Shown here piece by piece: positions 14,673 through 23,211 of a DNA stretch of 37,798 nt (its first letter is position 1; the number at the start of each line of letters is the position of its first letter). The position numbers and the translations under genes are program-made. The notes beneath the pieces were generated by a model. That model saw nothing but the letters and a program-made list of their open reading frames with translations. It was not told where the DNA came from and searched no databases. Source of the stretch: Candidatus Woesearchaeota archaeon (GTDB lineage: Archaea > Nanobdellota > Nanobdellia > Woesearchaeales > B29-G15). The stretch is taken from NCBI GenBank assembly GCA_017610005.1, contig JAFCCU010000018.1:1-37798 (forward strand), written 5' to 3'.

Positions 14673-17378
14673 TTAAAAAACCTTCAACTTCTTAACATCT
14701 CCAGAAAACTTTCCTTGCTTAATCTCTCGGCCTCCTCCCTTTGCTCCAGCTTTTACAAAGTTTGCAAATTCTTCATCAGTACCTTTGAAAACAAAGAAGC
14801 CTTGTTTGTTAACTAGGAGCGCTTTTTTAACTTTTGTAATAGCATTAATCATTGCAGGTACTTGCGCGTTAACTATTACAATCTTCTTTTCACCTGGCAC
14901 TTCACAAGTTGCACTATGACTTTGCTTCTTTAATGTTTTCCAAAGTTCAAACAGTTTTTTAGCATCAACTGCATTTTTTACATTATTGGGTTTGCCACCA
15001 AGATTAATTATTTCATCTGTAAATCGCTTAACAGTTGAAACTGTAGCATTTAATTGCACATTAAAGACCCTTGCTACCTTTTCAGTTTCATCCATTGATC
15101 CAAATACAGAGGAGAATGCTTCACAATTTTTGGCATGGGCTTTTGCTGCAGTACCTGCAACATATTCAAGCCTGACAACTCCATCTTGAATTTTTGAGCT
15201 TTTTATAATTTTTATGCTACCTACATCGATAGTATTATCAAGATGTGTGCCCCCACAAGCTTCAACATCAAATTTTCCAAGACTAACAATTCTAATTTGT
15301 TTACCTGGGATATATCCCCCTTGGTAAATTCTAATCCCATATCTGCGTTCAGCTTCAGCTCTATCCATAAAGAATTTATTCACTTGAATTTCTTTTTTTA
15401 TTAATTCTTGAGCTTTCTTTTCAATTAACTTAAGTTCTTCTTGTGTTAGGGCTTCGAAATGAGTGATATCCAGTCTTGCTTTTTCTATTGTTTTTTTAGC
15501 TCCTGCCTGGTATATATGATTGCCGAGAACACTTCTTGCAGCAGCGTTTAGAATGTGAGTTGCAGTGTGGTGGATGCTTAATTGAAGTCTTCTTTTTTTA
15601 TCAACTACTCCCTTAACTTTCTCTCCAACTTTTAATTTACTTTTTTTAATAAAATGAAGTACATAGTCTTGGACTTTTTTTACATTAAATACTTCTTCAC
15701 CATTTAAAGTACCAATATCATGATCTTGGCCCCCTCCTTCAGGATAAAATGTAGTTTTGTCAAGTACAATCACATCATCTCTTTCATGCTTAAAGACAGC
15801 AAGGATTTTGCCAGTAAAAACTAGCCTGTTTGATCCATAGTAAAGAAGTTTTGTAGGCTTTTCAATATCTGGAAGAGAAATTTCAGTTTTCTTAACCTCT
15901 TTTACTTCTTTTTTTAAATGTCTCTTTGAAACCAATTGATAAAAATTCTTTGGTAATTCTACTTTTACTTTGAGTTCTTCTGCTATCTTTTCAATATCAT
16001 TAGGATTAATTCCATGAGAATCATATAATTCAACTGCCTTTTCTGCAGATAGCTTTTCTCCTGAAGCAAGTAATCTCTTTACAAGAGATATTGCTTTTTC
16101 TCGTCCTGCAAAATACTTTTTCTTTTCAACTGCTAAGATTTTTTCAACGTCTTTAATATTGTCATAAAGCTCTGGAAACATTGGCCGGAGTTCCTTAGCA
16201 TGCCACTTGCAAACTTCAGAGAGTTCAACATTAAATTTATGTTTTTCAATTAAATTTATTGCGCGCCTAAAAAGCATTCTAAGATTGTAGGCGTCTCCAA
16301 CATTACTAGGTAAAGATCCATCAGTTAATGCAATTAATAAAGATCTTGCATGTTCTGCAATAGAATAGAGCGCAGCTGTTGGTGCTAAAAACTTTTCAAG
16401 TTTTTCAGGATTTAAACCAATCTCTTTTGCAATTTTAGCAACATTTTCTTTTACATTATCAATTTCATCAAAGTTAAGCATTGCCCCATAAGGTACATAT
16501 TTGCTTAGGAGTTTTTTATCTAATTTAATTCCAGAAACATCTTGTAGTTTGTTAATAACTCTAGGGAACGTAGCATCATAAATAGTTGGGCTTTGTTGAG
16601 TGAACCAGGCTATTCTTTCTTGGCCCATCCCCATGTCTAAGACTTTTAATTGCAAATCTTCCAAACCATTTTTTGTCATTAAATAGCTCATGTAAACTTG
16701 ATTTCCAAGTTCTACTCCTCCTGAGAAAAATTCCATGCAAGGCCCCAAGTTGCCACCGCCTGCCCAGGCATCTTCATGAAAGACAACTTCATTTAATGGA
16801 ATTTTTAAAACATCAAAGAGCCACTTACAAATATCTTCAAAAAGCTTATCCTGATCCCATTCTTCTTTTGGTAAGAAAGCATGTTGTCCAATCATAACAA
16901 AGCCGGTCATATGAGACATTGTAACCCCAACATTGTCAATATCATTGAATCTTAAGCATGTTTGAGGAACAACTAGCTTTTCTGCAGGAGGAGGACTAAT
17001 TCCAGAAGTGACATGTGGTTGGAAGTCATAAATACTAGCTTTTACATAAAGCGTATCATCACGCCATCTTGCAACAACTGGATAGCGTTTTATTGCTTTG
17101 TAACCAAGGTTTCTAAATAGATTTGAAAATTCTTGCCATACTTCTAAATAAGAGAGTTTTACTTTGGTAATTTTTCTTTCTAAAAACTCATATTTGCCAA
17201 TGCAAGCTGCGTCTCCACAGACTTGCCTTTTGTCAGTGGCCCAATAATATTTGCCGCATTTTGTGCACTTGCCCCTTTTGTAACCTAATTTTTTTAAAAC
17301 CTTAATAGGATAATACTTTTCAAATTCTTTAGAGAATTTCTTCTTGAATTCTTGCTTTAGTTCTTTATCTGACTTCAT
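14673..17378 (-). CDS. alaS: Alanyl-tRNA synthetase, archaeal type
   Basis: A 901-residue class II synthetase charging tRNA-Ala. It has the archaeal N-terminal extension with a zinc set C38, C41, C54 and C59; the aminoacylation core (YDATFPRVINKL, GGGNLGPCMEFF); the editing domain with HHTATHILNAA and DVEACGGTHLD, whose His and Cys bind zinc to clear mischarged Ser and Gly; and a C-terminal C-Ala domain. Length is normal for archaea. ATG 17378 lies 25-32 bases after a minus-strand TATA-like box at 17403-17410. It is convergent with nreA, the stops being eight bases apart. Its tRNA substrate, with the G3:U70 pair, is at 4506. Confidence 0.97.
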   Translation of the reverse strand: MKSDKELKQEFKKKFSKEFEKYYPIKVLKKLGYKRGKCTKCGKYYWATDKRQVCGDAACIGKYEFLERKITKVKLSYLEVWQEFSNLFRNLGYKAIKRYPVVARWRDDTLYVKASIYDFQPHVTSGISPPPAEKLVVPQTCLRFNDIDNVGVTMSHMTGFVMIGQHAFLPKEEWDQDKLFEDICKWLFDVLKIPLNEVVFHEDAWAGGGNLGPCMEFFSGGVELGNQVYMSYLMTKNGLEDLQLKVLDMGMGQERIAWFTQQSPTIYDATFPRVINKLQDVSGIKLDKKLLSKYVPYGAMLNFDEIDNVKENVAKIAKEIGLNPEKLEKFLAPTAALYSIAEHARSLLIALTDGSLPSNVGDAYNLRMLFRRAINLIEKHKFNVELSEVCKWHAKELRPMFPELYDNIKDVEKILAVEKKKYFAGREKAISLVKRLLASGEKLSAEKAVELYDSHGINPNDIEKIAEELKVKVELPKNFYQLVSKRHLKKEVKEVKKTEISLPDIEKPTKLLYYGSNRLVFTGKILAVFKHERDDVIVLDKTTFYPEGGGQDHDIGTLNGEEVFNVKKVQDYVLHFIKKSKLKVGEKVKGVVDKKRRLQLSIHHTATHILNAAARSVLGNHIYQAGAKKTIEKARLDITHFEALTQEELKLIEKKAQELIKKEIQVNKFFMDRAEAERRYGIRIYQGGYIPGKQIRIVSLGKFDVEACGGTHLDNTIDVGSIKIIKSSKIQDGVVRLEYVAGTAAKAHAKNCEAFSSVFGSMDETEKVARVFNVQLNATVSTVKRFTDEIINLGGKPNNVKNAVDAKKLFELWKTLKKQSHSATCEVPGEKKIVIVNAQVPAMINAITKVKKALLVNKQGFFVFKGTDEEFANFVKAGAKGGGREIKQGKFSGDVKKLKVF

Positions 17379-17480
17379 TTAAGAATGAATGACAACTGGA
17401 AGTATATAAAGTTTTTTTACGGGTTTTTTACCAATAAATTTAAAAGTAAGAAAATTCTTACATGTTTAGGTGAACTTTAA

Positions 17481-17723
17481 ATGTTAGTCAAGTCTGTTAG
17501 AGTATCAGAAAAAGGGCAAATTGCAATACCTGTAGAAATTCGACAAAATGCAGGAATAAAAAAAGGAGATGACCTTTTATTGTTTGTTGATGAGGGGAGA
17601 ATACTACTTGAAAAACCTCCGGAAAAATTTAGGGAGAATTTTAAAGGTTTGTTACACTTATCTTCCTCTGTTGCAAAGAGATTATGGGATAATAAGGAAG
17701 ACGAAATCTGGGATAAGCTTTAG
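17481..17723 (+). CDS. SpoVT/AbrB-type antitoxin
   Basis: An 80-residue protein. Residues 1-46 are a swapped-hairpin AbrB domain (VRVSEKGQIAIPVEIRQ, then GIKKGDDLLLFVDEG). The C-terminal tail LSSSVAKRLWDNKEDEIWDKL likely binds a toxin. ATG 17481 has AGGTGA six bases before it. The following sequence is a decayed PemK/MazF-type toxin, so this is an antitoxin left without an intact partner, perhaps still acting as a DNA-binding regulator. Confidence 0.82.
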   Translation: MLVKSVRVSEKGQIAIPVEIRQNAGIKKGDDLLLFVDEGRILLEKPPEKFRENFKGLLHLSSSVAKRLWDNKEDEIWDKL

Positions 17724-18045
17724 GCAAGAGACATTGTTTTAGTTCCATTTCCCTTTTCTGATTCGTCTTTAATAAAACAGAGGCTTGTGCTTGTTATTTC
17801 AGTGTCTAATTATAATAATTATATAAGGGATTTCGTTGTTTGTGGAATTACTTCAAACTTGAAAGAATTTTGGTTTTCTATTTCCTTAAAAATTCTAATT
17901 TGATTTCTGGATCAATTCCAAGAGAAAGTAGAATTAAAGCTGATAAAATTTTCACTTTAGATTAATTACTAGTAAAAAAGAAAATTGCTTCTGTATCGGC
18001 AGGGATTATTGAGTTTGTGAAAAAGGAGATTTTGAGCCCCATTTA
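17724..18045 (+). pseudogene. Decayed PemK/MazF-like toxin
   Basis: Translation directly after the antitoxin stop, in the same frame, gives RDIVLVPFPFSDSSLIKQR, LVLVIS and FVVCGITSNLK, the N-terminal half of a PemK/MazF endoribonuclease. No ATG, GTG or TTG is available near its start. The match then changes frame and continues as SGSIPRESRIKADKIFTLD, hits a TAA, and goes on as LLVKKKIASVSAGIIEFVKKEIL to a final TAG at about 18043. It therefore has a lost start, a frameshift and a stop codon and is almost certainly inactive. Confidence 0.8.
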
Positions 18046-18055
18046 GTATATCACA

Positions 18056-18065
18056 TTTATAAATA
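18056..18065 (+). promoter_or_regulatory. TATA box of the gene at 18086
   Basis: TTTATAAATA, 21-30 bases before ATG 18086; supports a leaderless start. Confidence 0.55.
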
Positions 18066-18085
18066 ATACTTTATTTCTTTATTAG

Positions 18086-18439
18086 ATGGGGGGAGCTAGA
18101 TTGACTTATCAGCATTCTTTAAAAGATGAGTTTACAACAGGTATTGCACCTGTAGTTCAATTAGCAATGCATCAAAGTGGACTTCAAGATGGAGCCTACA
18201 TTGGAGCAGATTTTGCAGCAAAATTAAAAAGTTATTCTATTGAACAAGCTAAGCAAGGTAAGTGCAGAGCTCATGCATTACATAGTTTAGAATCAGCAAT
18301 TAATCTCGCTAAAGGTCATTCTATTGTTGTAGTCAGTGGATTTCATCCAAATATTGCTTTATTAGAAGAATATGTAAATGATGCATCTTTTCCTATATTT
18401 GATCCGTTTTTAAGAATGGCTTTAAAAAGAGAAAAATAA
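18086..18439 (+). CDS. Protein of unknown function
   Basis: A 117-residue soluble protein that I do not recognise. It has no signal peptide or membrane segment. It looks like an alpha/beta protein: a helix FTTGIAPVVQLAMHQSGL, a helix ending CRAHALHSLESAINLAKG, then the strand SIVVVSGFHPNIALLEEYV. A TATA-like box at the right distance supports a real gene starting at 18086. It follows the decayed toxin and is convergent with the small membrane protein gene at 18451. Confidence 0.6.
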   Translation: MGGARLTYQHSLKDEFTTGIAPVVQLAMHQSGLQDGAYIGADFAAKLKSYSIEQAKQGKCRAHALHSLESAINLAKGHSIVVVSGFHPNIALLEEYVNDASFPIFDPFLRMALKREK

Positions 18440-18450
18440 AAAAATTAGAG

Positions 18451-18624
18451 TTATTTCTTTTTTACTTTACAGCATCCACTTAAGTGTGCAAGACCTAATA
18501 TTAAGAATATTACTGTATACCAATTAAATTTCCACCAGTTTAAAGCTACACCATAGTCTTGAAGTGCGTACAAAATACCTACTATAACAAATATCCATGA
18601 TAATCCTTTTGTATATTCATGCAT
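18451..18624 (-). CDS. Small two-pass membrane protein (57 aa)
   Basis: A short gene of 57 codons: MHEYTKGLSWIFVIVGILYA, a short loop with LNWWKFNW, a second hydrophobic segment TVIFLILGLAHL, then a basic end SGCCKVKKK. It is supported by a near-perfect ribosome-binding site, AGGTGATC, just before ATG 18624, and by the two clean membrane segments with a positive C-terminus. The leader TATACTTAGGTG closely resembles that of the lipoprotein gene at 13357. Function is unknown. Confidence 0.75.
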   Translation of the reverse strand: MHEYTKGLSWIFVIVGILYALQDYGVALNWWKFNWYTVIFLILGLAHLSGCCKVKKK

Positions 18625-18690
18625 TTGAGATCACCTAAGTATAGTAATTAGTATACTAGTATATAAATATTTTGGTAAGAATTATAATAA

Positions 18691-19248
18691 TCACTTGATT
18701 TTCTTAAGCCCCTTCCACCATTCATTAGAATCCCCTTTTTCAAGTTCATTTAGAAGTTTTAAGGCACTTTTTGTTTTCAAAACCTTTCTTGCATTATCAA
18801 TCCAGTCTTGTGCAGCTAAAACCCCCCTATCAACATGCTCTTTAGCATTAAAAGCATGTTCAAGCCTGTCTGCATCTTTGGCAATAATTCCTGCAGTAGT
18901 TTTTTCAAATTCACTGTTTTCAAAAAGAATCATTAAATCTTTGCCAATTTCACCAAGGTTTTCAGTTTGTTCTTTTACAATCTTTTCATGATCTATTTGG
19001 ATATACTTTTGCGCAAGTTTATGTAAATCTCCTATTCTTGTCTCAGTCATTTCATGAAAGACATTCATGACACATGGTTCAAAAGGATTTTCATATCCTT
19101 CCATTTTAGCTAGAATAAAGGCAATTTGGGCTGCCCGCAGTGAATGGTCTGCAATACTATTTGAGTTTGCAATCCCCATTAATTGTAATCCTTGTTCTTT
19201 GTAGGCCCTTAGGCTGCCCAATTCAAAAATAAAATTAGTTAGATTCAC
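18691..19248 (-). CDS. HD-domain phosphohydrolase (HDDC2/YfbR-like)
   Basis: A 185-residue HD-superfamily protein, likely a nucleotide phosphohydrolase such as a 5'-nucleotidase for deoxynucleoside monophosphates. Metal-site residues are H35 (IADHSLRA), H65-E66 (VFHEMTETRIGD) and the Asp in AKDADRLEH. The second metal motif reads HE instead of the usual HD, a conservative change that may be compatible with activity. The GTG start at 19248 overlaps the TGA stop of the SPFH gene (GTGA), so translation is coupled and the two form an operon. Confidence 0.85.
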   Translation of the reverse strand: MNLTNFIFELGSLRAYKEQGLQLMGIANSNSIADHSLRAAQIAFILAKMEGYENPFEPCVMNVFHEMTETRIGDLHKLAQKYIQIDHEKIVKEQTENLGEIGKDLMILFENSEFEKTTAGIIAKDADRLEHAFNAKEHVDRGVLAAQDWIDNARKVLKTKSALKLLNELEKGDSNEWWKGLKKIK

Positions 19249-20012
19249 CTCTTGCCCCCAAATGCATTAAGTAGCTCAAGAGGCAGTGCAAGCACAACTG
19301 TATTACTCTGATCTGAGCTTAAGTCATTAAGAGTTGCAAGAGTTCTTAAGTGAAGGGCGCCAGGCGCAGTACCTAAGATTTTTGCAGCAGCTGCAAGATT
19401 ATCTGCAGCAATGCGTTCTCCTTCTGCCTTAACAATTACGGCTCGCTTTTCTCTTTCTGCTTCAGCTTGCTTAGCAAGAGTTCTCTTCATATCGTTAGGT
19501 AATTCAATGTGTTTTAGTTCGACTGACACAACTTCAATTCCCCAAGGGTCACTGGCCCTGTCAACTATGGTCTTTATCCTTTTGGATATCTCTTCTCTTT
19601 TTGTTAATAGACCATCTAAGTCAACTTCACCAACAACATCTCTCATAGTTGTTTGAGCTAATTGAGATACTGCATACATGAAGTTTTCTACTTCAATTAT
19701 GGCTTTAGTTGAATCTCTAATTTTGTAATACAAAACTGCATTGACATTTACTGACACATTATCTTTTGTAATACAATCTTGTTCTGGCACATCTACTGCC
19801 TTAACTCTAATGTCTACTTTTTGGTAGGCTTGAAAGATTGGTGCAACAAATCTTAATCCTGGTTGCATCTGCCCTGTAAATTTACCTAAGGTAAACTTAA
19901 CTCCTCGTTGGTATTCTGTAATAATCTTTAATCCTGCAAAGATATATAATATTGCTATTACAGATATTGTTGAAATTATTGCTAAACTCATTAATAACAC
20001 CCCCGTATTCAT
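19245..20012 (-). CDS. SPFH/stomatin-like membrane protein
   Basis: A 255-residue stomatin family protein. One N-terminal membrane segment (about residues 8-28) is followed by the SPFH domain (ITEYQRGVKFTLGKF, PGLRFVAPIFQ, VDVPEQDCITKDNVSVNVNAVLYYKI). The helical part contains AEAEREKRAVIVKAEGER. Stomatins form oligomers that organise membrane patches; the partner NfeD is absent here. ATG 20012 has a TATA-like box near 20034-20044; an ATG at 19991 preceded by GGGGTG is an alternative. Its stop overlaps the HD gene. No gene was seen in 20045-20246. Confidence 0.9.
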   Translation of the reverse strand: MNTGVLLMSLAIISTISVIAILYIFAGLKIITEYQRGVKFTLGKFTGQMQPGLRFVAPIFQAYQKVDIRVKAVDVPEQDCITKDNVSVNVNAVLYYKIRDSTKAIIEVENFMYAVSQLAQTTMRDVVGEVDLDGLLTKREEISKRIKTIVDRASDPWGIEVVSVELKHIELPNDMKRTLAKQAEAEREKRAVIVKAEGERIAADNLAAAAKILGTAPGALHLRTLATLNDLSSDQSNTVVLALPLELLNAFGGKR

Positions 20013-20246
20013 ATTTATTACTAATTAAGATAAGATATTTAAATTTTGTTATGGTAAGTTTTAAACTGTCCAATCTTTAAAGCATAATGGAACAAAGAAT
20101 GTTTAATCTTGCACTGCATTTTTCTAGTTCCATGATCTTCTAACCTGGGATTAACCCCTCAATTTTGGCTTTGGTTGCTAACCATATAATGCCCGAGAAA
20201 TAAACCCCAGCGATCATTCTTACAATAACTTAATGGAGTATTAAAA

Positions 20247-20825
20247 TGAAAAATACAATAGAAAGAGTAGAAAAATGTTATGCTGATCATTTAAGAGATT
20301 TTCATGGTTACATGGATGGAGTCAATGTTGCAGAAGTTGACCGCAGGGTTTTGAGGGGGGCAATAGCAACTGTGGCTAGGTCAGTTGAAACAACAGCATT
20401 CCACCCATCTGATGATGGGTGGTAAATGTGGAATCTGTGTGCTCAAAAACCACTATGGTGGGTGGAATTCTGAGCATCAAAAACCACTCAACAGCGAGCA
20501 TGCTTTTCAACATGCCACTAGTGTCTTTGAAATTGTAACAATTTCTAAGGCACAAAAAACACTTTGTGTTTTTTCGTGTATTCACTGGTGGTTTTTGACA
20601 CAATTGAAAATTTAGTTGCAAGGACAATGCATATCCCGCAGGGAGGTAGGCTTAGAAAATATTGAAGAGTTAAAGGGCAGAGCGTATGAATTAGTTGAAA
20701 ATTTTAGTGTTTTGATTAATACTATTGGGCTTGTTGATCCTGGGTTACTCTCAAGAGATTACAGAAACGTCCATACTCTTAGAAGAGTCTTAAAATCAGC
20801 AAGATGGCTTAATAACCATCTCTAA
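20247..20825 (+). pseudogene. Small helical-protein gene interrupted by a hairpin-rich insertion
   Basis: The reading frame starts at ATG 20247 (MKNTIERVEKCYADHLRDFH) and runs into a stop at 20422 inside the insertion. If 20391-20603 and one TTGAAA are removed, it continues as VARSVENLVARTMHIPQGGR. A second frame (ENIEELKGRAYELVENFSVL, ending at 20825) is probably its C-terminal part after a further one-base shift near 20652. The joined product would be about 120 residues, helical and unknown to me. Alternatively the downstream part is a separate small gene. Confidence 0.6.
20391..20603. mobile_element. Hairpin-rich 213-bp insertion flanked by TTGAAA
   Basis: Flanked by TTGAAA at 20385-20390 and 20604-20609; excision with one copy rejoins the host frame across the insertion site. 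It contains several perfect hairpins: CCACCCATC/GATGGGTGG (20401-20422), GAAATTGT/ACAATTTC (20529-20545), AAAAAACAC/GTGTTTTTT (20554-20574). CAAAAACCAC occurs at 20444 and 20478 and inverted at 20588-20597. ATTCCACCC near the left end is matched by GGGTGGAAT at 20459. There is no transposase, so a non-autonomous element is likely. Confidence 0.6.
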
Positions 20826-21292
20826 CTTTTTATTATTGCTTTTATTAAATTTATAATATATTTTAAGTATCCAAAGAATAAGAAGATTACAAATAATAAG
20901 AATATATTAGTTTTAACTAGTGTACTAATAAGAGAAAGAACTCCAATCTTTAAATAAATATTTAAGACATCTAAAAGTCCAAAGATAAATATCAAGGTAA
21001 TAACTCCTGCAATACTCTCAGTTAAAGGCGCAATAATTGCAATAGTTCTTTTAAATTTTAAGAAAAATTCAGTGTAGGAAATAAGTAAACTGATGATAAA
21101 AATGGAAGGCAGATTCCCTAAGCAGTAATCCATAACTGCCCTTATCATTGGCAGATAAAATATTTGAGAGATTATTTTAAAGAGGAGTAAGATCAATATT
21201 GTAAAAGCTGTTCCAATAATTGACCAAAGAAGAGGTGCCACTGGGCCTGGAAATTTGCCTGGAGGGTTTTTAATCTTTGGTTTTCTTTTCAT
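20822..21292 (-). CDS. Membrane protein of unknown function
   Basis: A 156-residue integral membrane protein. A basic, proline-rich N-terminus (MKRKPKIKNPPGKFPGP) is followed by about four hydrophobic segments: around 18-42, 58-78, 85-108 and 118-145. It ends in IKAIIKS. I do not recognise the family. It begins 22 bases after the NUDIX gene on the same strand, so the two are probably one transcript. Its stop overlaps the end of the interrupted gene on the opposite strand by four bases. Confidence 0.7.
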   Translation of the reverse strand: MKRKPKIKNPPGKFPGPVAPLLWSIIGTAFTILILLLFKIISQIFYLPMIRAVMDYCLGNLPSIFIISLLISYTEFFLKFKRTIAIIAPLTESIAGVITLIFIFGLLDVLNIYLKIGVLSLISTLVKTNIFLLFVIFLFFGYLKYIINLIKAIIKS

Positions 21293-21314
21293 TATTAAAA
21301 TTATTAACTATTAA

Positions 21315-21932
21315 CTATTTTAATTTTTCGAAATATTCTTCTAAAGGTTCAAGGCAGGCAATTGACCATTCTTCAACATCTAATTCCCAAGCCATTTTTT
21401 TTAGTTCATCTAAGGTTTTCCAAGCGCCTGCTTTGTGGGCACCATCTTCAAAACTAACGTTCTCCCCTTCTGTTTCAAGAATATAAACCACACCAAAGTG
21501 CACATCATGAACTCCCCCTTTAAGATTTACATAACCTGTAAGGTGAGGGTAAACTCCAGAATCAATATTAATCTCTTCTTCAACTTCACGTAGCATTGCT
21601 GAATATATTGGATCTTTAGAATCTGCATCTTCTGGGTCGATGTGTCCCCCAATCCCCCAATTCCATTTTCCCTTTAATCGTTTTTCACCGTAGTTATCAT
21701 TTGTGTGTCTTTGCACTGCAAAAATCTTTTTTGTTTTTGTATTTATTAAAACACCGTAAGCAATTGGTTGCTTAAAAATTAAATCTTCTTCAACTTCATC
21801 ACGGGGCCGAAACTCATAATTATTATTAATTTTATTGAGAAATGCAATTTTGGTGTGAGGCATAAAACCGATAAATTCATCTTCCTCTAAAAGCGTAGAA
21901 GTTCTAACAACCATTACTTCTTCTTTCCCCAT
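21315..21932 (-). CDS. NUDIX hydrolase family protein
   Basis: A 205-residue NUDIX protein that hydrolyses a nucleoside diphosphate linked to another group; the substrate is not predictable. The NUDIX box reads GIGGHIDPED, a few extra residues, then LREVEEEINID, with the catalytic REVEEE intact and a slightly lengthened first part. About 70 residues precede the NUDIX fold and contain FIGFMPHTKIAFLNKI, an N-terminal extension seen in some larger NUDIX proteins. ATG 21932 is the only good start. Likely first gene of an operon with the membrane protein at 20822. Confidence 0.85.
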   Translation of the reverse strand: MGKEEVMVVRTSTLLEEDEFIGFMPHTKIAFLNKINNNYEFRPRDEVEEDLIFKQPIAYGVLINTKTKKIFAVQRHTNDNYGEKRLKGKWNWGIGGHIDPEDADSKDPIYSAMLREVEEEINIDSGVYPHLTGYVNLKGGVHDVHFGVVYILETEGENVSFEDGAHKAGAWKTLDELKKMAWELDVEEWSIACLEPLEEYFEKLK

Positions 21933-21984
21933 TTAAAAATTGTTAAATGGAGATTATATAAATTTTCTTAGTTTGTAAACTATA

Positions 21985-22650
21985 TTATTTGGGCCTCTGG
22001 TTTTGGTATTGTCCATTATAAGTTCCACCTCTATAAGGAAAAAAAACCATTTGAGCAATGGGGGTTCCAAGTTCAAGAACCATTTTGTCATTTGTTGCGT
22101 TATTTACTTCTAGTAGTGGAAAGCCTTCCCATCCAGGAAAAAAGACACTTGTTCCCTGAACACTTGAAAGACCTTTTCTTGCTTCAGTGGATTTAATAAT
22201 ACAAAGCCCAATGCAATCCTTTGGGACCTTCAAATACTCGATTGCATAAAGGTTTACTGAGTTAATTCTTGGAATTTTTATCCCCCTTGAAACAACTGCT
22301 GGCATTTGAGACATCCCATAAAACCCCATCTGTCTGAACATGGAAAATTTAATTCCCTTCCACATTTGTTTGAGAATGCAGTAATCATTTCCCCTGTAAG
22401 GTCCTTTTCTTGGTCTTTGACTTCTAAGTGAAATGTACCCTCCAAAGTGAAGATCAATTGATCCCTCATCATTAAACCTCCTAGAGCTTTCAAGATGATC
22501 TAATTCACGAAGATTTTTAAGTTCATCAATTCCTTGAAATAAATGATATAACTCCTTAAACCATTTATTAAACTCTTTTCCACTCGTGTTTGGTGGAGGG
22601 TCTATCCACCCAGCAGGTAATTGAATTGAGACTTTTTCTTCAAGAGTCAT
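21985..22650 (-). CDS. dCTP deaminase/dUTPase superfamily protein
   Basis: A 221-residue protein of the trimeric dCTP deaminase/dUTPase fold. Family blocks: SIDLHFGGYISL (the SIDLRLG-like N-terminal motif), IIKSTEARKGL (aligns with the SSLARLG loop carrying the catalytic Ser and Arg), FFPGWEGFPLLEVNN (PGWEG, and the catalytic Glu in LLEV), GTPIAQMVFF and a C-terminal YNGQYQNQ. By eye all key residues of dCTP deaminase are present, so it may make dUMP or dUTP. It carries an N-terminal extension of about 60 residues. It is divergent from the related gene at 22774 across a 123-base region containing a palindrome. Confidence 0.8.
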   Translation of the reverse strand: MTLEEKVSIQLPAGWIDPPPNTSGKEFNKWFKELYHLFQGIDELKNLRELDHLESSRRFNDEGSIDLHFGGYISLRSQRPRKGPYRGNDYCILKQMWKGIKFSMFRQMGFYGMSQMPAVVSRGIKIPRINSVNLYAIEYLKVPKDCIGLCIIKSTEARKGLSSVQGTSVFFPGWEGFPLLEVNNATNDKMVLELGTPIAQMVFFPYRGGTYNGQYQNQRPK

Positions 22651-22684
22651 GACCAGAGTAAGATGTCATAATCTTTATTGCTAA

Positions 22685-22700
22685 TTGACATAAATGTCAA
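22685..22700. promoter_or_regulatory. Palindromic operator between two nucleotide-enzyme genes
   Basis: TTGACAT and ATGTCAA separated by AA form a perfect 16-base palindrome. A further half-site TTGACAA occurs at 22727-22733. It lies between the divergent starts at 22650 and 22774 and is a good candidate target for the winged-helix protein at 23208 encoded in the rightward operon. Confidence 0.55.
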
Positions 22701-22773
22701 AGAAACTTTAATATTAAAAGATTATTTTGACAAATAGCTTAGATTTTTAAGGGATTAGTGATTTTCTTATGAC

Positions 22774-23211
22774 ATGATTGAGAATTGCAATATTAAAAAT
22801 ATTCAGCCGTGTTCAGTTGATTGTAGCTTAAATAGGTTATTTTTATTAAAAGGGGAAGGAGTTATTGATATTGATAGTAATATGCCTGAGGCTGTTGAAA
22901 TAAAACTGCCATATGAACTAAAACTAGGAGAATATGTGCTTGGGATGACAAAAGAGAAGGTAAATCAGACAAATACAAGGTATGGAATACAAGTAATCCC
23001 AAAAAGAATAGCATTTAGTGCTGGATTAAATATTACTTCGGGGCTTGTCCATCCTCAATTCAAAGGAGAAATTGTTTTTGGGATAAAAAATGTATCAAGC
23101 AATTCTGTTTTGTTAAAAGCTGGTCAAAAACTAATTCAATTGGTATTCTTTGATGTGAAATCAAGTTCAATTCCGCTTAATCATAGATATTCAGGAGGAA
23201 GGGTAATATGA
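22774..23211 (+). CDS. dUTPase/dCTP deaminase-like protein, probably non-catalytic
   Basis: A 145-residue, single-domain member of the same superfamily as the gene at 21985. It has PCSVDCSLNRLF (S-x-D-x-L motif), GLVHPQFKGEIVFGIKN and LKAGQKLIQLVFF. In the central motif the acidic residue of dUTPase (GxIDxxYxGE) is His, and the Glu of dCTP deaminase (IVLE) is Gly, so catalysis looks lost while the nucleotide-binding fold remains. Its stop overlaps the start of a winged-helix gene (ATGA). A role as a nucleotide sensor is possible but is inference. Confidence 0.75.
   Translation: MIENCNIKNIQPCSVDCSLNRLFLLKGEGVIDIDSNMPEAVEIKLPYELKLGEYVLGMTKEKVNQTNTRYGIQVIPKRIAFSAGLNITSGLVHPQFKGEIVFGIKNVSSNSVLLKAGQKLIQLVFFDVKSSSIPLNHRYSGGRVI

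Noticed and set aside
20376-20627. Open frames on both strands inside the 213-bp insertion
   Set aside because: They consist of hairpin and low-complexity sequence, match no recognisable protein and have no ribosome-binding site.
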